Source of the DNA: Hymenolepis diminuta
Lineage: Eukaryota; Platyhelminthes; Cestoda; Cyclophyllidea; Hymenolepididae
Assembly (NCBI GenBank): GCA_900708905.1
Contig: CAADRB010000031.1
Coordinates: 2,366,377-2,430,376, forward strand
Length of the DNA stretch: 64,000 nt
Reading direction: 5' to 3'
The translations under genes and the position numbers were made by a program. Below are positions 12,011-25,600 of this stretch, piece by piece. The notes below the pieces were generated by a model. That model had not been told where the DNA came from, searched no databases, and worked only from the letters and a program-made list of their open reading frames with translations. Positions within the stretch are counted from its first letter, which is position 1, and every line of letters starts with the position of its first letter.

Positions 12011-13880
12011 TGTATGTGTATGCGTATGTAGATTTTTCGAGTGGCTGTCCATCAGCCTTAATTTCTCAGGTGCATTTTTAAATGAATCAGAACAGATTCC
12101 ACTCTCCATTTAATCGACAATTATTGAAACACAAACGCATCAAGTCATGACGTTTCTCTAACTACATGATGTAGGTTAAATTTTTTCAGTTTCGTCTGCT
12201 GATCGACAAAGAAAAATCATATCTAGAGCTCTGTTTATCAGATAATAATCGAGCATTTAATCGTTTCAAAATTGGGACTTCGTTGAATTTAGGTGTGGCT
12301 GAATTGTGGCATGAAAGGTTTTATGATTTTAAAAGCTCTATGTCTGAGAAATAAATAGGCTAACTCTGGCTTTAGCGCTGGCCAGATGCTACTGTCCGGA
12401 CCTTTTGCTCTGATCAACCAATAAGAGTAGAAAATTTCTTTATTTCACCCAAATTTTTTTAAAGCCCGAGATATTAGGAGAAATTTCTAATTACCCTATC
12501 TTTATAATTAGATCACTGCATTTGTTGAAAAGCTGTTCTATTACCGAATGAATTAGAATGTTTTACCATATATAAGGCGAAATACTTAGTAAGATTTCTA
12601 GATTATCACTAGTTCGTTTTCCATCAGCTATCTCGAAATGCCTAGAATAGTAGTAGTTTACCGTTGCCATCCTCTCACAGTCTAATCTATTAATCTCGGA
12701 CAATTAATTATTTTATATATAATCTGAGTTAATCAAGAACTGGAGATGGCCTATCTGTTATTAAGGCCTATCTGATGGATTTGTACATATTCTTAGTGTA
12801 ATTCCAGCTAATAATCTCAAAATATCTGTGAAAATAGCAGTACAGAGCAGAAGTCACATTTAAGGATGCTAGATCTTTCTGGAAATGTTGCTTCAGAAAA
12901 ACTGTTCAACGTACAGGGTTATTCATTTGTTCGGAAAAACAATCTCATAACTAAAAGTTATTTTTAATAATAAAAAGGAAGAAAGCATAAAGTAAATGTT
13001 AATATCGTCAAGGAAAAAATATTAAATAAATTGCACACTTTCGTTTACTCCTTGACAGTTTTGTATTAGCTTTCTGTATAGTAGCATACTGAGTGGAGGG
13101 AAGAATGTGAAGATTTCGGCCAAGGACTTCTAAATAAACAACATTACGATTGGCCCCTAGCCTTCATAAAATCATCCAAATCTCGAGATATTTAACTGGA
13201 AGTGTTTGGTTGACAATTATGCTGCATATTGGTTTGAATTCATCCGAAGGCAAAAGAAGACGTCCATTCGGAAGTGACCAAGTTTAAATCATTGAGTGGC
13301 AGCGCCACTCCCATAATTATGTTGAAAAATATAGCAACTGCGCAGTCGACTATTAGGACACATATTAACACCTTTAGGAAATATGCGAATTGCACGTCTA
13401 AAAAAACGTAAAAAGTTGAAAGTTTGGGAGTTTTTAAGAGTGAATTTGACAATTTGGATAAGTACAAGTGAACTTTATTATGTTAAAAATGAGCTATTAT
13501 AAACTGAAAGTTCTTTGGCTGTCGGAAGAGAAAGGTATTTCGAGATGGGCATGCTCAGATGCTCAAATTAATCTCCTGTTTGATGGACCTTGAATCCTGC
13601 TGGTACTAGTGTTTGAACTCAGGTACTTCAGGTCATGATGCAACTAACTATATATGTTAAGCTGACTGGTTTTCGATAATTCTGAATTCTTGTGAAATAA
13701 CCTATTTTATGCTTTGACTTATTCTTTACCTTTCCCTTAAGTTAATGCTTTCAAAGCCTTTCGGCTTTTAAGTAGCTTTCAAAAAAGTTCCTTTGGAATA
13801 TTCAACGCATACATGGAAAATAAATAACTCTTAGGCTACCAAAAATGACTGGATATTAGAAAAGGTACATATAGTTCAGT
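12011..13880. other. Intergenic, no supported feature
   Basis: AT-rich, with stop codons in all frames. The only frames of 60-80 codons are unremarkable and lack coding-like composition or homology I recognise. Confidence 0.5.
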
Positions 13881-14090
13881 ACTCCGGTGGCACAGTGGTT
13901 AACGAGCTCGTCTGCAAAGTAAGATGTCACAAATTTGATGCCAATAGGTGCATACACAGTGAGAGCAATGGTTTGCCATACGCAGTAAGTTTAACTAATA
14001 AAGAGGGTGGCAGAATTGCGGCTTCTCGTCAGAGGCTGAATGATATTATCTAAGATGAATGCTGGAAAACACGTTCTTAGTATACGCCGG
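13881..14090 (+). repeat. tRNA-derived SINE copy (first of a tandem pair)
   Basis: Begins with CCGGTGGCACAGTGGTTAAC, whose TGGCACAGTGG matches an RNA polymerase III A box. The B-box position reads AATTTGATGCC, a degraded GGTTCGANTCC. The body then contains GGGTGGCAGAATTGCGG and CTTCTCGTCAGAGGCT, which recur at about 61150. The head is far closer to the 2301-2440 copy than chance would allow. Confidence 0.7.
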
Positions 14091-14290
14091 TGACGCATGT
14101 CCGCTAAGTCAGAGGTCACGAGATCAATATTCATCAATGCACACCCGGTGATGTGGTTAGACAACCACACTTGTTAATTCCAACCAATAAGGTGAACGGT
14201 GGATGGCGAATTTCTCATCACAGCAGCTGCAGGAGCCCAACTCTTTACCCAATTTAAGTGCTTGTGGCACTTGTCCTAGTGGGCTTGAGA
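14091..14290 (+). repeat. tRNA-derived SINE copy (second of a tandem pair)
   Basis: Directly follows the preceding copy in the same orientation. It starts CCGGTGACGCATGTCC and has GTCAGAGGTCACGAGATCAA at the B-box region. It then has a body with CCGGTGATGTGGTTAGACAA, GGTGGATGGCGAATTTCTCA and CAGCAGCTGCAGGAGCCCAA. The A-box region is shortened. The body blocks also appear as fragments at 49075-49150 and 60675-60760. Confidence 0.65.
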
Positions 14291-17200
14291 AATTTTCCTA
14301 AATAGACCCGGGAAATATCGATAGATATTTCAAGAAACTCACTTTCAATCTGTAAACACCAATGTGAGACAACTTAAATGTTGCACGGCATAGGGTAGAG
14401 TTTCAGGACAATACATATTTAAACCACGACCTGAAATAATGCTAATGGTGGGCAATTATTTGCTAAAATGCATTATTTCCCTAGGATTATCGACCAGATC
14501 CATACAGTTTATGTAGTTTAAATGTCTCAAAGCGGAAAATTTTAAATTATGCAAAAGGCGCCACCTCATGAAACGGGTAACCCAATTCGATATCTTTCAA
14601 ATTACCTTAACCAGTGTTATAGACGAAAAAAGCATTGGTAGCCATAGCCAAAAATCGGATGATCCCCTACATTTATTATGAGTTGAGATATTAATTTGTA
14701 AGATATTTGCAATGCTCTTATCTGACTGTCTTGTAAATTTGATTTGGACATTTAGTTTGCTTGAAAACACTTGCAAAATATAACATGTGTGTCCCTTTTG
14801 GGAATGCGACCATAGATAACCACAATCGAGCACTTTCACCCAAGGACGAAATGTGATTGGCTAGTGTACTTGGATGCGAATGGCCGCGCTTACACAACAG
14901 CCATAGCCAAATAAGCTTTCACGTTATGAGAGCGGAACAGAAACTGTGCGGTCTTTTTTCTGCTTTTCTAATCCGCTGATCAGAAAGAGATTCCGATTTT
15001 ATTAAGAATTCTTGAATAGGCTGCAGGAGTAAATAATTTGCTTAGCTCTGACGATCATAAAAGTTAATTCAGAATTGAAGCTTTCGGTTTAATTATGGAC
15101 AAGAAGAGATCATTGCTCAAGAAGTGTCCTTTTGAAATATTCATAACGTTTTGGGTTTGGTTCACGGCTAAATAACCCAATTAAGTAAATTTCAATACGG
15201 ATTTCTTAGTATTTCAATTGCTTTAAATTATAAATATATGCCATAGCTTGAGGCGCCACCATCTTAGGTTACAAGCCCCAAGGTTAAATATTGCCTTTAA
15301 TTGTTCCATCACATAAGTACCGAAATCTGCATATTAAATTTCTAAATCGTTAAGTGTTTTGGGCTGAGGGAGAGTAGAAATTGTCATTAAGCCCATTTGA
15401 TCAACGAAAATTGATCAGTTAATGTCCGCATTACAAATGAGACTTGGATACAAAGGTGTATAGATTTAAATATTACGACTGGCAAATAGGGAGGAAAGTA
15501 AAATGTGAAGATTTTTTCTCAAAAAGTAATGATATCTCTGGCGCTAGAGTTGCAGTTTGCGCCCCTGTGTCCTTTACATCTTCATGGTCCGTGGGAGGAT
15601 CAGTTCTATTGGAGGAGAGGGACTATTAGGGACAATTGCGCTAATTTCCATGAATGGAGACTTGAATTCTCTTGCAGCTTCATGTTCAAATATATCGCAA
15701 TCCAACTGAAATTTGATTGAAGCCAAAAAAAGATAACATCTTAAATTGCGTGAATTTAAAGAATTGGTGGTTACACCACTCCCATCTTCATTTCAGTAGA
15801 GCATTTATCCATTACAACTTAATATTTAAAGCTGAAACAGTCCAACTTAGCAGAGCTTTTGATCTGTATTCACTCAAAGAACAATAAAAGCAAATAAATA
15901 AATATTTGAATACCCGAATTTTGAATTAGATATGCTTTGTCTGAGGACTAAAATGTTTAAAAGTAGTTGAGTGATACTAGCTATGACGTCTTTAACATAG
16001 ATAGGCTCATCTGTCCAGATCGGATGACTCTGATAGGGTTGAAAAGTTAGGTTGCCACTTTTACAAAGCTACAAGTGTCCAGACCTGAGCCCCTTTGGGA
16101 CAGAATTGATTGGTCTTCCCGTCAGATAGTCAAGAAATATAAGTATCAATTATTAATAAAATTCAAAAGATTCCAATACTATCCCATATTTATTGTTTAT
16201 AAGACAAAGATGCTGCATACGGAGGTTGGTCAGAGATTCATCAAATGAAGATCTAGTCAACATCGCAGTGAGTTAATAGATTGATAGATTAGCAGAATCG
16301 TTGAATCTGGAGACGAGATCGCAAAGAAATCGTTCAAGACGGCCTTAAAAACTGTGCTACGGATTCAAATCACGAATCACAAAGAATGTTGTAGTAATTT
16401 CAAATAATTAATGTAAGTGATGACTGATTTGCTAGTGGATATATTCCCTCATATAATTATTCAAAATTCAGGGTTGCTCAACGAAGTGAAGACACAATGA
16501 ATTCACAAATTTAACTCTCAGAAAAAAATATTGCAAGTCAAAGCTGGAAAGGAATGTTAAGGATGATCTTAAATACCTGGAGGGCTCTTTCTTCACTGAA
16601 CTTGAATTCAAAATCTATTCACCCTATTGCCCAATTCATATACTTTATTCGATCTTTAAGTAAATAAATCTATTATATCGTATAAGCTTCGTTATTTAAA
16701 AATAATCGTAGCCCTAATCATCCTAATAGTTCCTCGACGATTACTAGAAAAGACGTACCAAAAGTAGTTAATCAAATAACCAAATAAAAATTTTTATGAA
16801 AGCTCTGGACTATATTCACCCATAAAACAGGTAACAAATCTTTGGATATGGGCCTCGGATCATTAGAACGCGAAGCAGTGGACTATAACCGAGAAGTGAA
16901 ATGCATGGCCTGAATGGAAAAAGTTAGTTTATTACTTCCTGCTTTTAGATGCCTTCAAATAAGAAAAAAATATAAATCTTTTACCTTACCATAGATACTA
17001 ATGATAATTATTTTAAAATCTCTCTGTTATAGGATATTAATACTATTTAAAAGGGTTAATTAAAGTTGAAATATATCAATTTATCTTATATGAAAAAAGC
17101 ATTAAATACTCACTCTTTTTCTATAGTTGTTGACTATCTTAGATAACTTTCATTGCTTCTTTTAAGAAATAATGCATAAATAAAGACATTCCATTGAAAA

Positions 17201-17798
17201 CTGGTCCAAAAATAATATTAACAAAAATACCTTTATAATCTAGACGTTTGTCTGCACTTTTGTCGCAATGAATCGCTATTTGATCGAGAAAATTATTTTA
17301 CTCTTCAAAAAGTTCCGATATGCTTGTGATTTTTAATGCATCCTCTGCAAAAGAGGATCAACGTACGAAAACAAGCTAATTTCAGTTCACTTGTCGGTAT
17401 TTTTTTGTCCCCGTTTCTACTGAACCACCTGGAAGAGACAAGAAGACTTACTAAAAATTTCACATCCATTGGATTCTTGGCTAATAATGTAGCAGATCGG
17501 TCAAAGTTGAAAGTCCTACTACCTTAAATAGAAGTATTTAATTCAGTAATTCCTCAATGCCAACTTCATTAGCTTCATGTATCCTGAATTAATCAAACCT
17601 GGATCCAACAATGTTTAGTCAAATTTTCAAATGTTTGTTGGGTGATAATCTTTCCGCTTTGTCAATGTGTCAAAGAATTTGAGGTCAGATCTATATTGCT
17701 TACACTAAATTAAATATTTATTCAAGCAAGAGAGATGCAATTCAAAAAAGATTGTTGAGGAAAAATGTCATTGTTGTGAACAATCTTAAATGTCTTTT
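14291..17798. other. Intergenic, no supported feature
   Basis: AT-rich DNA with only short random open frames (longest about 80 codons) and no recognisable domain, RNA gene or intact repeat. Confidence 0.5.
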
Positions 17799-17802
17799 AC
17801 AT

Positions 17803-18462
17803 TGTAGCAGTCCTTTACAGGGTCACCAATTTGAAGTGGCAAAGTCAGCAGTTTGTAGAGGGCCACCAAATTGTTGAGGGTCACCAGTATGTAGCGGCAG
17901 ATGGCTAACAGTAAATGAAAGAACGCCAAGGATTGCGTTGACCAGGTTGTATTGAACAAAACTCAGTACAGAGTCTCAAGGGAAAAATAGAAAATTGGAG
18001 GAGAAGGACTGAGCTATGGAAGAGGCGTTGGGCGAGCTAGGGTCCCTTGGTGTTTGTGTCGTGTGTGTCTGATGGAGGCTATTTATAATCGACACTTTGG
18101 GTGAGGACACGCATANNNNNNNNNNNNNNNNNNNNNNNNNNNNNNNNNNNNNNNNNNNNNNNNNNNNNNNNNNNNNNNNNNNNNNNNNNNNNNNNNNNNN
18201 NNNNNNNNNNNNNNNNNNNNNNNNNNNNNNNNNNNNNNNNNNNNNNNNNNNNNNNNNNNNNNNNNNNNNNNNNNNNNNNNNNNNNNNNNNNNNNNNNNNN
18301 NNNNNNNNNNNNNNNNNNNNACACGATGTTTGTCTATGGAGTGCTTGGGTCAGAAAAGGTTAAAAGTTTACAGAGGCTACTTTAAAGACAAGATAATCAA
18401 ATTTAGTGTAGATTAGAGAGTCGGTAAGATAAATATTATGGAGAAGAAAGATTCATCCTTCA
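17803..18462 (-). mobile_element. LTR retrotransposon remnant: LTR with tandem primer-binding-like repeats, flanked by ACAT duplications
   Basis: The insert is flanked by the direct repeat ACAT (17799-17802 and 18463-18466). The LTR proper (17890-18462) runs on the minus strand from TGAAGGATGAATC to CCGCTACA. It is clearly related to the solo LTR at 56862-57383, including a shared TATA-like ATTATAAATAG. Beyond the LTR, 17803-17889 contains TGGTGACCC (17886-17878), TGGTGGCCC (17868-17860) and TGGTGACCC (17828-17820) on the minus strand. TGGTGACCC lies 3 nt after the LTR end, the place and form of a tRNA primer-binding site. CTACA ends also recur three times. No gag or pol is present. A 205-N gap interrupts the LTR. 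Confidence 0.8.
18116..18320. other. Assembly gap (205 N)
   Basis: A run of N lies inside the LTR. By comparison with the second LTR copy, roughly 170 bases (57072-57240) should occupy it, so the run may be an estimated gap size and not a true length. Confidence 0.99.
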
Positions 18463-18466
18463 ACAT

Positions 18467-21419
18467 ATTTGGTAAACTTAAATGCTTTTTAATATCAAGC
18501 TATTAATATACATTAACTGAGATTTGCTTCTTGCAAATCATTTGCTCTATTCGTGATTTAATGATAATATAGGTATGTTGCAATCACCCGGTTTGTTTAT
18601 AAGAAATGTATAATGAACTCCACTTTGTAAAAAACGTTTGTTTGTCCTGTCTACTTATTTATGGTTGTAAGAAGACAAAAATGAACAGAGCTGACATGAC
18701 TGACTAAGGAGTTATTTAATCAGAAAACAAGTTTCTAATGACTCTTAATATGTCATCCTCATTAAAAATATCAGTCGACCCGTTTTATGAATTTCCGTTG
18801 TTACTGCGTTAGATCCGATGCTGTAGTGTAATTAAAATGCATAAATATTTACCATCAAAATAGATAGTATTATATAAACTAAATAAATTAGTAAACAAGC
18901 ATGTAAAAATAGAATTTGAACATACGACCACTCAACTTCTTGTTGCATGTGCACTTTCAAATAATCACTCCAAATTTTAACTGAAAGATGGAAAAAAATG
19001 TCAAAATTCAGTGAAGGTAAGCATAAGGTTTTTCTTTTCAATGTACTGGAATTTGAATGCTATGCATTCTATTTTCCGATTCGTACGCCATATAACTGGA
19101 CTTATTATTATTGAAATTGACAACTAATGATATGTCGCAAGGGTATTAATCAAACTAATCAATTCAAACTAGTCCAATTTATCGTTAGAAACTTCTAAAT
19201 TTACAATACCGCTTAAGTGAGACTTTCGAGCAGTTATCTGATTGAAAAAGGCAGTATGGCAGGCAATATGCCTGGACACACTGTCCAAGAACGCGCGTTT
19301 TCCCAGTCTAATTGTTCTAATTACGAAATCACTTGTTATGATATGCATTGTACTAGTGGGAGAAAATTACGTTTAAGAACGCAAAATAGTCCCAACAAAA
19401 ACCAAATTGTTCCGCCAGGACTAAATTTAAATACACTTTGCTATGTTGTTTATAAGACTGCAATAGAATTTGTCTGTTGTTCTACATGCCTTCCTTCATT
19501 GAATATGATAAAACTTTGATATGCAATCTTTAAGAATAGGACAACTTAATTTAAAAGAGAGTATTTTGTCTACTTGTTCCATCTTCCCTAGCAAATCATT
19601 TAATTTCTTCAGGATAACAAAAATATTGATCACTTGTTTATTATGTCTACCAAATTAAATATATTTTATATCTTCTTCTGATTCTATGTATTACCTCCCT
19701 TCCTAATTTTTATAAAGCATTATTAGAACCGTTTCAGATAAAATACTATAATATTTTTTACTTCGGTTATACACAACGACCTAGAAGACCATGAGAAAAC
19801 ACGTCTTGACTAGATTAAGCCTCAGTATATTTAAAATGCCTTAATGCATTAAAAATCTGATTGGGTAATAATTTTTTCCCCATCTCCCTTCGTTTAGTAA
19901 ACGTTAATGATTATATTTGTTTCTAAAATATTTGGTATAGAAAAAAATTTTATCTAACCTCGTGATTAATGGTATTTCCGAACCTCATTAGGCACCATTT
20001 AGTAAAACATATTCGAATAGTATTAATAAGTAGTTTTTTAGAAATTTGAAATTCGTCAGAGTTTACATAGAAGCTCTTTTATTAGAAAATATTTTATGAG
20101 TCCTGATATTCCTCGTATCTTGGGAGTAAATACTAAATAATTAGAATTGATAACTGAAGACTTGAAATTTGAAAATGTCCAAGTTTGGAAGATTGACTGA
20201 TGGTGCCATCTTCAAGTTTATATAATTGTCAGTTGGTATCCGCTATAATTAACAGCGAGTTTTGTTTTATTTCAGTTGAAATGTGGCTGTTGTAGTATCC
20301 GATATGTTATACACAATCCTGGCATTCAGACACATCAAGACTCAACAAGACACAACTGCATGTATATTCCTGTCTTGTCCTTATCGCTAAGCATACTTCA
20401 AAGAATGTTTTTACTTACGTGATCGTAGACGATTAAATGTACATTTCTTTTCAGCTCTCAAAGTCTGCAAAAGGAAGAGTTTTCAAAGACAACTATTGTC
20501 TAGGTCTGACAAATTAAAGATCATGAAATAATCATTGGTGACCATCTAATTATGCAGGAAATTACTTGCGATGATTAAATCTGGTAAATGGGAGGGTTGT
20601 CCGAATGCGGAGAGTCCGGACTATTATCTCTCTACTCATGTTAAGTGCTTTTAACATTTTTCTTAATGCTCTCTTGGATATTCTTAATGTACTCCTTTGC
20701 AATCGGTTTAATTTAATTTTGTTTCTACAAATTTTGTACTTTTGCCATTCTATCCCTTTAATAGACTTATGAAGACCATTTCTTTAACTAATGGACTTTT
20801 TGAATGTGCTGCTAAGAAAATATTTTAATAAGCGCTTAAAAAAGTCGTATGGTTTAGAACATCATTGAAGAATTGAAAGATATTTTTTAAGGGAAGAACG
20901 ATAAAAGACTTCAACTATTGCGAAGTAAGCCTCAAACATTTTTTCGATTCTAATTAAGATGTCTTGAAAGTGGTCATTAAAGACCTCATTTATCATTGTC
21001 ATTTTTCGGCAAAAATTGCGTGAGTTATCGCAGTTATCGTAAATGACATTCATGTCAGATTTGATTAACTCTCCTCCGGAGTTACAAATGACCTTTTAAT
21101 AGGTCCTTAAGGAAATGAAACAGAATTTTGACTCTATTTGCAGACTAATTTTGGGGGGCCAAATTAAAGAAGAAAATTAAAAATCTGTGAATTCTACTCA
21201 GAAGCAAAAATTCAAAGTATTTGTTGTACATTAAAATATGGAATAAAAAGTTTTTCCTGGTAATATCCAATTTAATCCCCTATCAAGTTAGTACTTTTTT
21301 TAAAAATAAACAGCACTTTGCAGCATGCTTGCTTGCTCTCTGCATAAACTAGTTGATTAAGATATTTCCAAGTACAGTCGAAAATAAATAATCCCAGCTA
21401 ACCTTTGTCTTTTTTGTTA
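18467..21419. other. Intergenic, no supported feature
   Basis: AT-rich, stop-dense sequence. A 100-codon plus-strand frame at 19217-19519 has several cysteines but no recognisable domain, signal peptide or splice context, and is not called. Confidence 0.5.
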
Positions 21420-22640
21420 TATATTAGGGCTGCAGGGTAAATACTAGCACCTGCAGATATTGAGCTACAAAATTTAAGATAAATACAAAAGATTTAGCGA
21501 AGGCATTACTTTAATGGTAGGTCTTAGAAAACAAAAGAGAGGTCTCTGAAAGCGGAAGATAGTTCAAGTGCCCCAAATAGAAATTAGTAGGGGAAACTGC
21601 AGATAGGAAGAAACTGGCTTTAGGACCTGCCCGGAGAGAAGAGACCCAGGTAAATAAGTAGCATAAACGGGAACGTCGGAGTAGGGCTAAGATTACACCT
21701 TAATATATATAGGTATAAAGTTGGCAAACGCCGTTGGGACAGTTGAGCAACAATGTGGGAATTCAGCATGGGAGGGTAGGGTCAGGCGCGTGACAATTAG
21801 GAAAGTTGTAAAGGGAAACGTTGTGTCTGAAGGCCACTCGGGTCTCCCAGATATTTGATAGATGTGCTGATGTGTGTGGTGATAAGACTTTGCCAACTTT
21901 TAGTGGTTCCGACAATCGTCAAGTTGTCCGAAAACATAAGCTCAGACACCCTGGAAATAGTCAATCATCAATTTAAATGTTTCTAAAAATTATGGAAGCA
22001 TACAATTCAGATAACCCAGTAAGAGTAATAACTTCCTTAGATATTTAGTTTGTGGATATATTTTGGAAACTGAAATTTTTCGGTTAAAATTTGTAATTCC
22101 TGTGTGAAAACTAGTATTGATATTAATTCATGATTTCTATAATCATAAATTAATAATCAATAATAATGAATGCTCATGCTTGTTCCAAGGTATATAACTG
22201 TCGTTGAACTTATGTGCTGTTAACTGATGATGATGCGGTTGCATCCGTGTAAAGAAATAGCAAGCAAACACATGGGGCTGGGGATGAATTGAAAATAGTT
22301 GAAGCTAGAGTGATATGTCGCTCAAAAAGTTCTAAAGTAGTATTAAATCCTGTCAAAAGAACCACCTTAAGGGCAAGATAAAGTTAGACTTAGAAATGCT
22401 CTCTTGCAAAAGTGAATGATCTTCTTAAAGACGAACAGGATAAAAGAGCCTTAACAAGACAAAAGACCAAGGGCTGAGTTGGGCCGAGAGGTTATTCGAG
22501 AAGAGGAAGAAATGTGGGAAAAAGGGAAAATGGGCGGATAAATTAGGCAGTGGATGAGCGGGGAAATAAGCAACAACTTAGAGCAAGTGGAAATGGCGCC
22601 TAGATGAAGAGGTCAAATTAAAGCACGTTAGGCGAATCTG
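21420..22640. other. Higher-GC, purine-rich islands of unknown origin
   Basis: Two stretches (about 21530-21950 and 22480-22640) stand out from the AT-rich surroundings. They are purine-rich on the plus strand and, read on the minus strand, have a TATATATATTAAGG stretch near 21715. No frame longer than 67 codons is open. They look like remains of an old repeat, but I could not match them to another copy in the window or to a known family. Confidence 0.3.
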
Positions 22641-25600
22641 TTTTACCTTCTTTATTAAGTCAATATTCGTGTTTGATAAAATCCTCAGATTCTCTCCTAT
22701 AAAAAAAATTATTCAAGTAGCATAATTTCAAATGGAGGATATATTAGTTTAAATTTACGTTTAGAAGTGTTTGGCAAACATATTCTTAACCAAGTTTGTT
22801 TACATTTTTGATAAATAACCTTTAACTGTTAATCATTTTAGTTAGGGAAGAAATAATTTTTATTATAAGTGTGATTATGATAAGTATGAAGTCTTGATGG
22901 CTCCGATTTAAAACAAAATGGTCTGGAGATTTATTTGAAGAGAAAAGAGTGTCCTATAGTGACATTTGTATTCTAAGGTTGGTATTCGTAATCAGATTCT
23001 TAATGGTTCAATCGCTCTCAGAACTCTTCATTGTTATGTACAGAACCAGTTGGTCCTGACCTGAAATTCCCATCCATTCCCACCCGCGCTCCAAATGCTT
23101 GTGTGCCCCTTTGATATGTCCTTATGTGTTTATTTATGTGGGTTCCATGACCTCAATAGATGTTGCTATGTAAATCCCATTGAGTCATTTTTATTTGGTT
23201 TAATGTTTCGTGTAATTTAAAATTTTTAATTAAAACTAGCTACTTACTCCCCAGATGTTTCTTCACTGACTTCCCGTCTTTTGCCAAAATTAATTCTAGA
23301 TCGAATACGGCGTTCAGAATACACAATATTTATATTTTATTATTTGATTTAACAGTCTGTGATTTATATTTCATATGTCAGGGATTTTTTAATTATATTA
23401 AATAGAATTATAACAAATAGTTAGTCTAACTAGTATGAATTTAGACCCAAAAAACTGGGTGCTTTTAATGAGGTGTAAGGAATATTCAAAAATAACATCC
23501 GCATTATAAATATTTCTCAACGCACTAAGTATCTTTCAAAATGATTCTCCGTATGATTACATTTTCTAAAACGAACATTAATCTTAAAATGTTGGCGGAT
23601 TTTTGAAGAGCAGGCTGTTATTATTACGAATAAACAACTTATGACTAGATGTTCGATCAATTTTAGTCCATTAGAGATTTTTTGTTTCAAATGTTACATT
23701 ATTAGAGGGTACAAAGATCAGTCGACTCATCAAAAACAATTATAACAAATCATTCCAGCAGTCAAATGATAGGATCGGAGGTTTTAATTCCAGGGGTTTT
23801 AGGGTAAATCAAGGGAATTAGATATTTTGCTTTCCAAAATCCAGTTAAATTCAGGTAAAATTTTTGAACCACACTTTAGAGTTTAGAGGGTTAGAACTTT
23901 CCTAACCCTCAGTATATTTCCGCCGTTTGAAATTGGTTATCTGATGTGTTCATAATCTCAAAAGGAGTATAATTCACTTTTTTATGACCTAAATTTCGAA
24001 ATTCATGATTTGACCCCTAGATACATGGGTGAGATTATGCTCCCAATATTCTGAGCTTGTTGACCGACCGATTTAATTCCGTGGTATTTTATCGCAACTA
24101 AAGCAGGTTGATGAGACTAACATTCAATTTTAATATAAAGCACACTTTGTTAATCCTAGCCTAGAGTTTAACAAACTCAGGGTACCATTGAAAGACGAAA
24201 TTCCCAAAACGGAATATGCTCTTCTAGAATAACTATGTCATTTGTGTTTATTTACTTGAAAATCTAAGTGGTTTAACGTTTTAAATTACACATCCTTTGG
24301 TCAAACATGCTTTCAATAAAGATTTTTGTGAAATAAAGAAGATACTAGTGATTGTGTAAATACTTGCTCTCTAATATCAAATAAGCTATTCCTTAATATA
24401 GTCTTAAGTTGAAAGTTTTAACAAATATTTACTTATGGAAAATTCATCCGCTCTCACAATGAATTTGTCCTCAATTATCAATCTGCTATTGAAGAACTAT
24501 AGAAACAAACAAATATTTCCCTCTCAAATTAGCACATTCCTAAAATAGCCTCAAGGGGTACTTCAACAGTACAGCAATAAACATTTATTATTTTTTGATT
24601 TGAAAATCTTTATTCGATAAAACAATTTTTTTGAGAATTTGTATAAACAAATCAAGCAGAAATAAATCATTCAAAAAATTAATGGCATTTGTGTGTATAC
24701 GGTAAAGCTTGAAGGATCGATCAAATCAGTAATAAACAAAATGACTATGCCGATGACAATTGCCAAACTCCACCCTCAAGTGGTGCCACGTAATGATGCA
24801 TGTCTCCAATCTTATTTTTTTAATTAATTAATTTAATAATAGATTCAATAATTTGTTCTAGTTAGACTTGTTCATATAAGTTCTGTAGATTCGAGTTTGG
24901 AAGGAGATTCAGTCTGTAAAATTTTACAAACAGTAAAATTCATTAATCGCAAAATATTTTGGAAACTGCTAGAAAAAAGAAATTAGTATGCATAATATTT
25001 TTCAGACAAGTTAATAAGCAGTCAGACATGATATTTATCTATTCACTACTAAATTCAGAATTGCATGTGCTGCTATTATTCGCTGTTAACTGGAATTTAA
25101 ATGTTTTTCCGTCTAAAATATGTATCAACTAAAAGATCTCTCGGAAAAAACACTGAGAACAATATATTTTTCTCAGAGTTTTAAACATCCGGAAACTAAG
25201 TGGTTTAAGTTTTTGCTGACAACCGTGCTTAAGGAAGAGTGATTATGTTGTTAGTGCGAAACCATGGCCTCTTTTCTGCAAACAGTCAGTGCAATTGGCA
25301 ACGCAGTAAAAGAATTATATCTTCTATGCTCTTAGCAGAATGTATAAGAAAAATGGCGACATAAAGCTCATCAAACTAACCACAGACCTCCATGAGGAGA
25401 GAGGGTGGTTGATGTACATGCCTTGTTGGAGTCGACACGCACAATTATATGAATCTTAAAATCATTTGTCATCAAATCAATCTGCAATTAGACGCGGACT
25501 CAGGTGTTTTCTTAATCACACGCGGAACGCACCCCTTTTAAATCATACTTCCATCTCCATTCAACTAGTCCCAGGAGGAATCTAGAAATTAGCGAGCGAA

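Noticed and set aside
18079..18385. Open frames across the N run
   Set aside because: They are artefacts of undetermined bases inside an LTR.
19217..19519. 100-codon cysteine-containing frame as a secreted protein gene
   Set aside because: No signal peptide, no recognisable fold and no splice or promoter context.
23886..23910. Internal telomere-like sequence or terminator hairpin
   Set aside because: Only single TTAGGG-like junctions are present, not an array, and no gene ends nearby.
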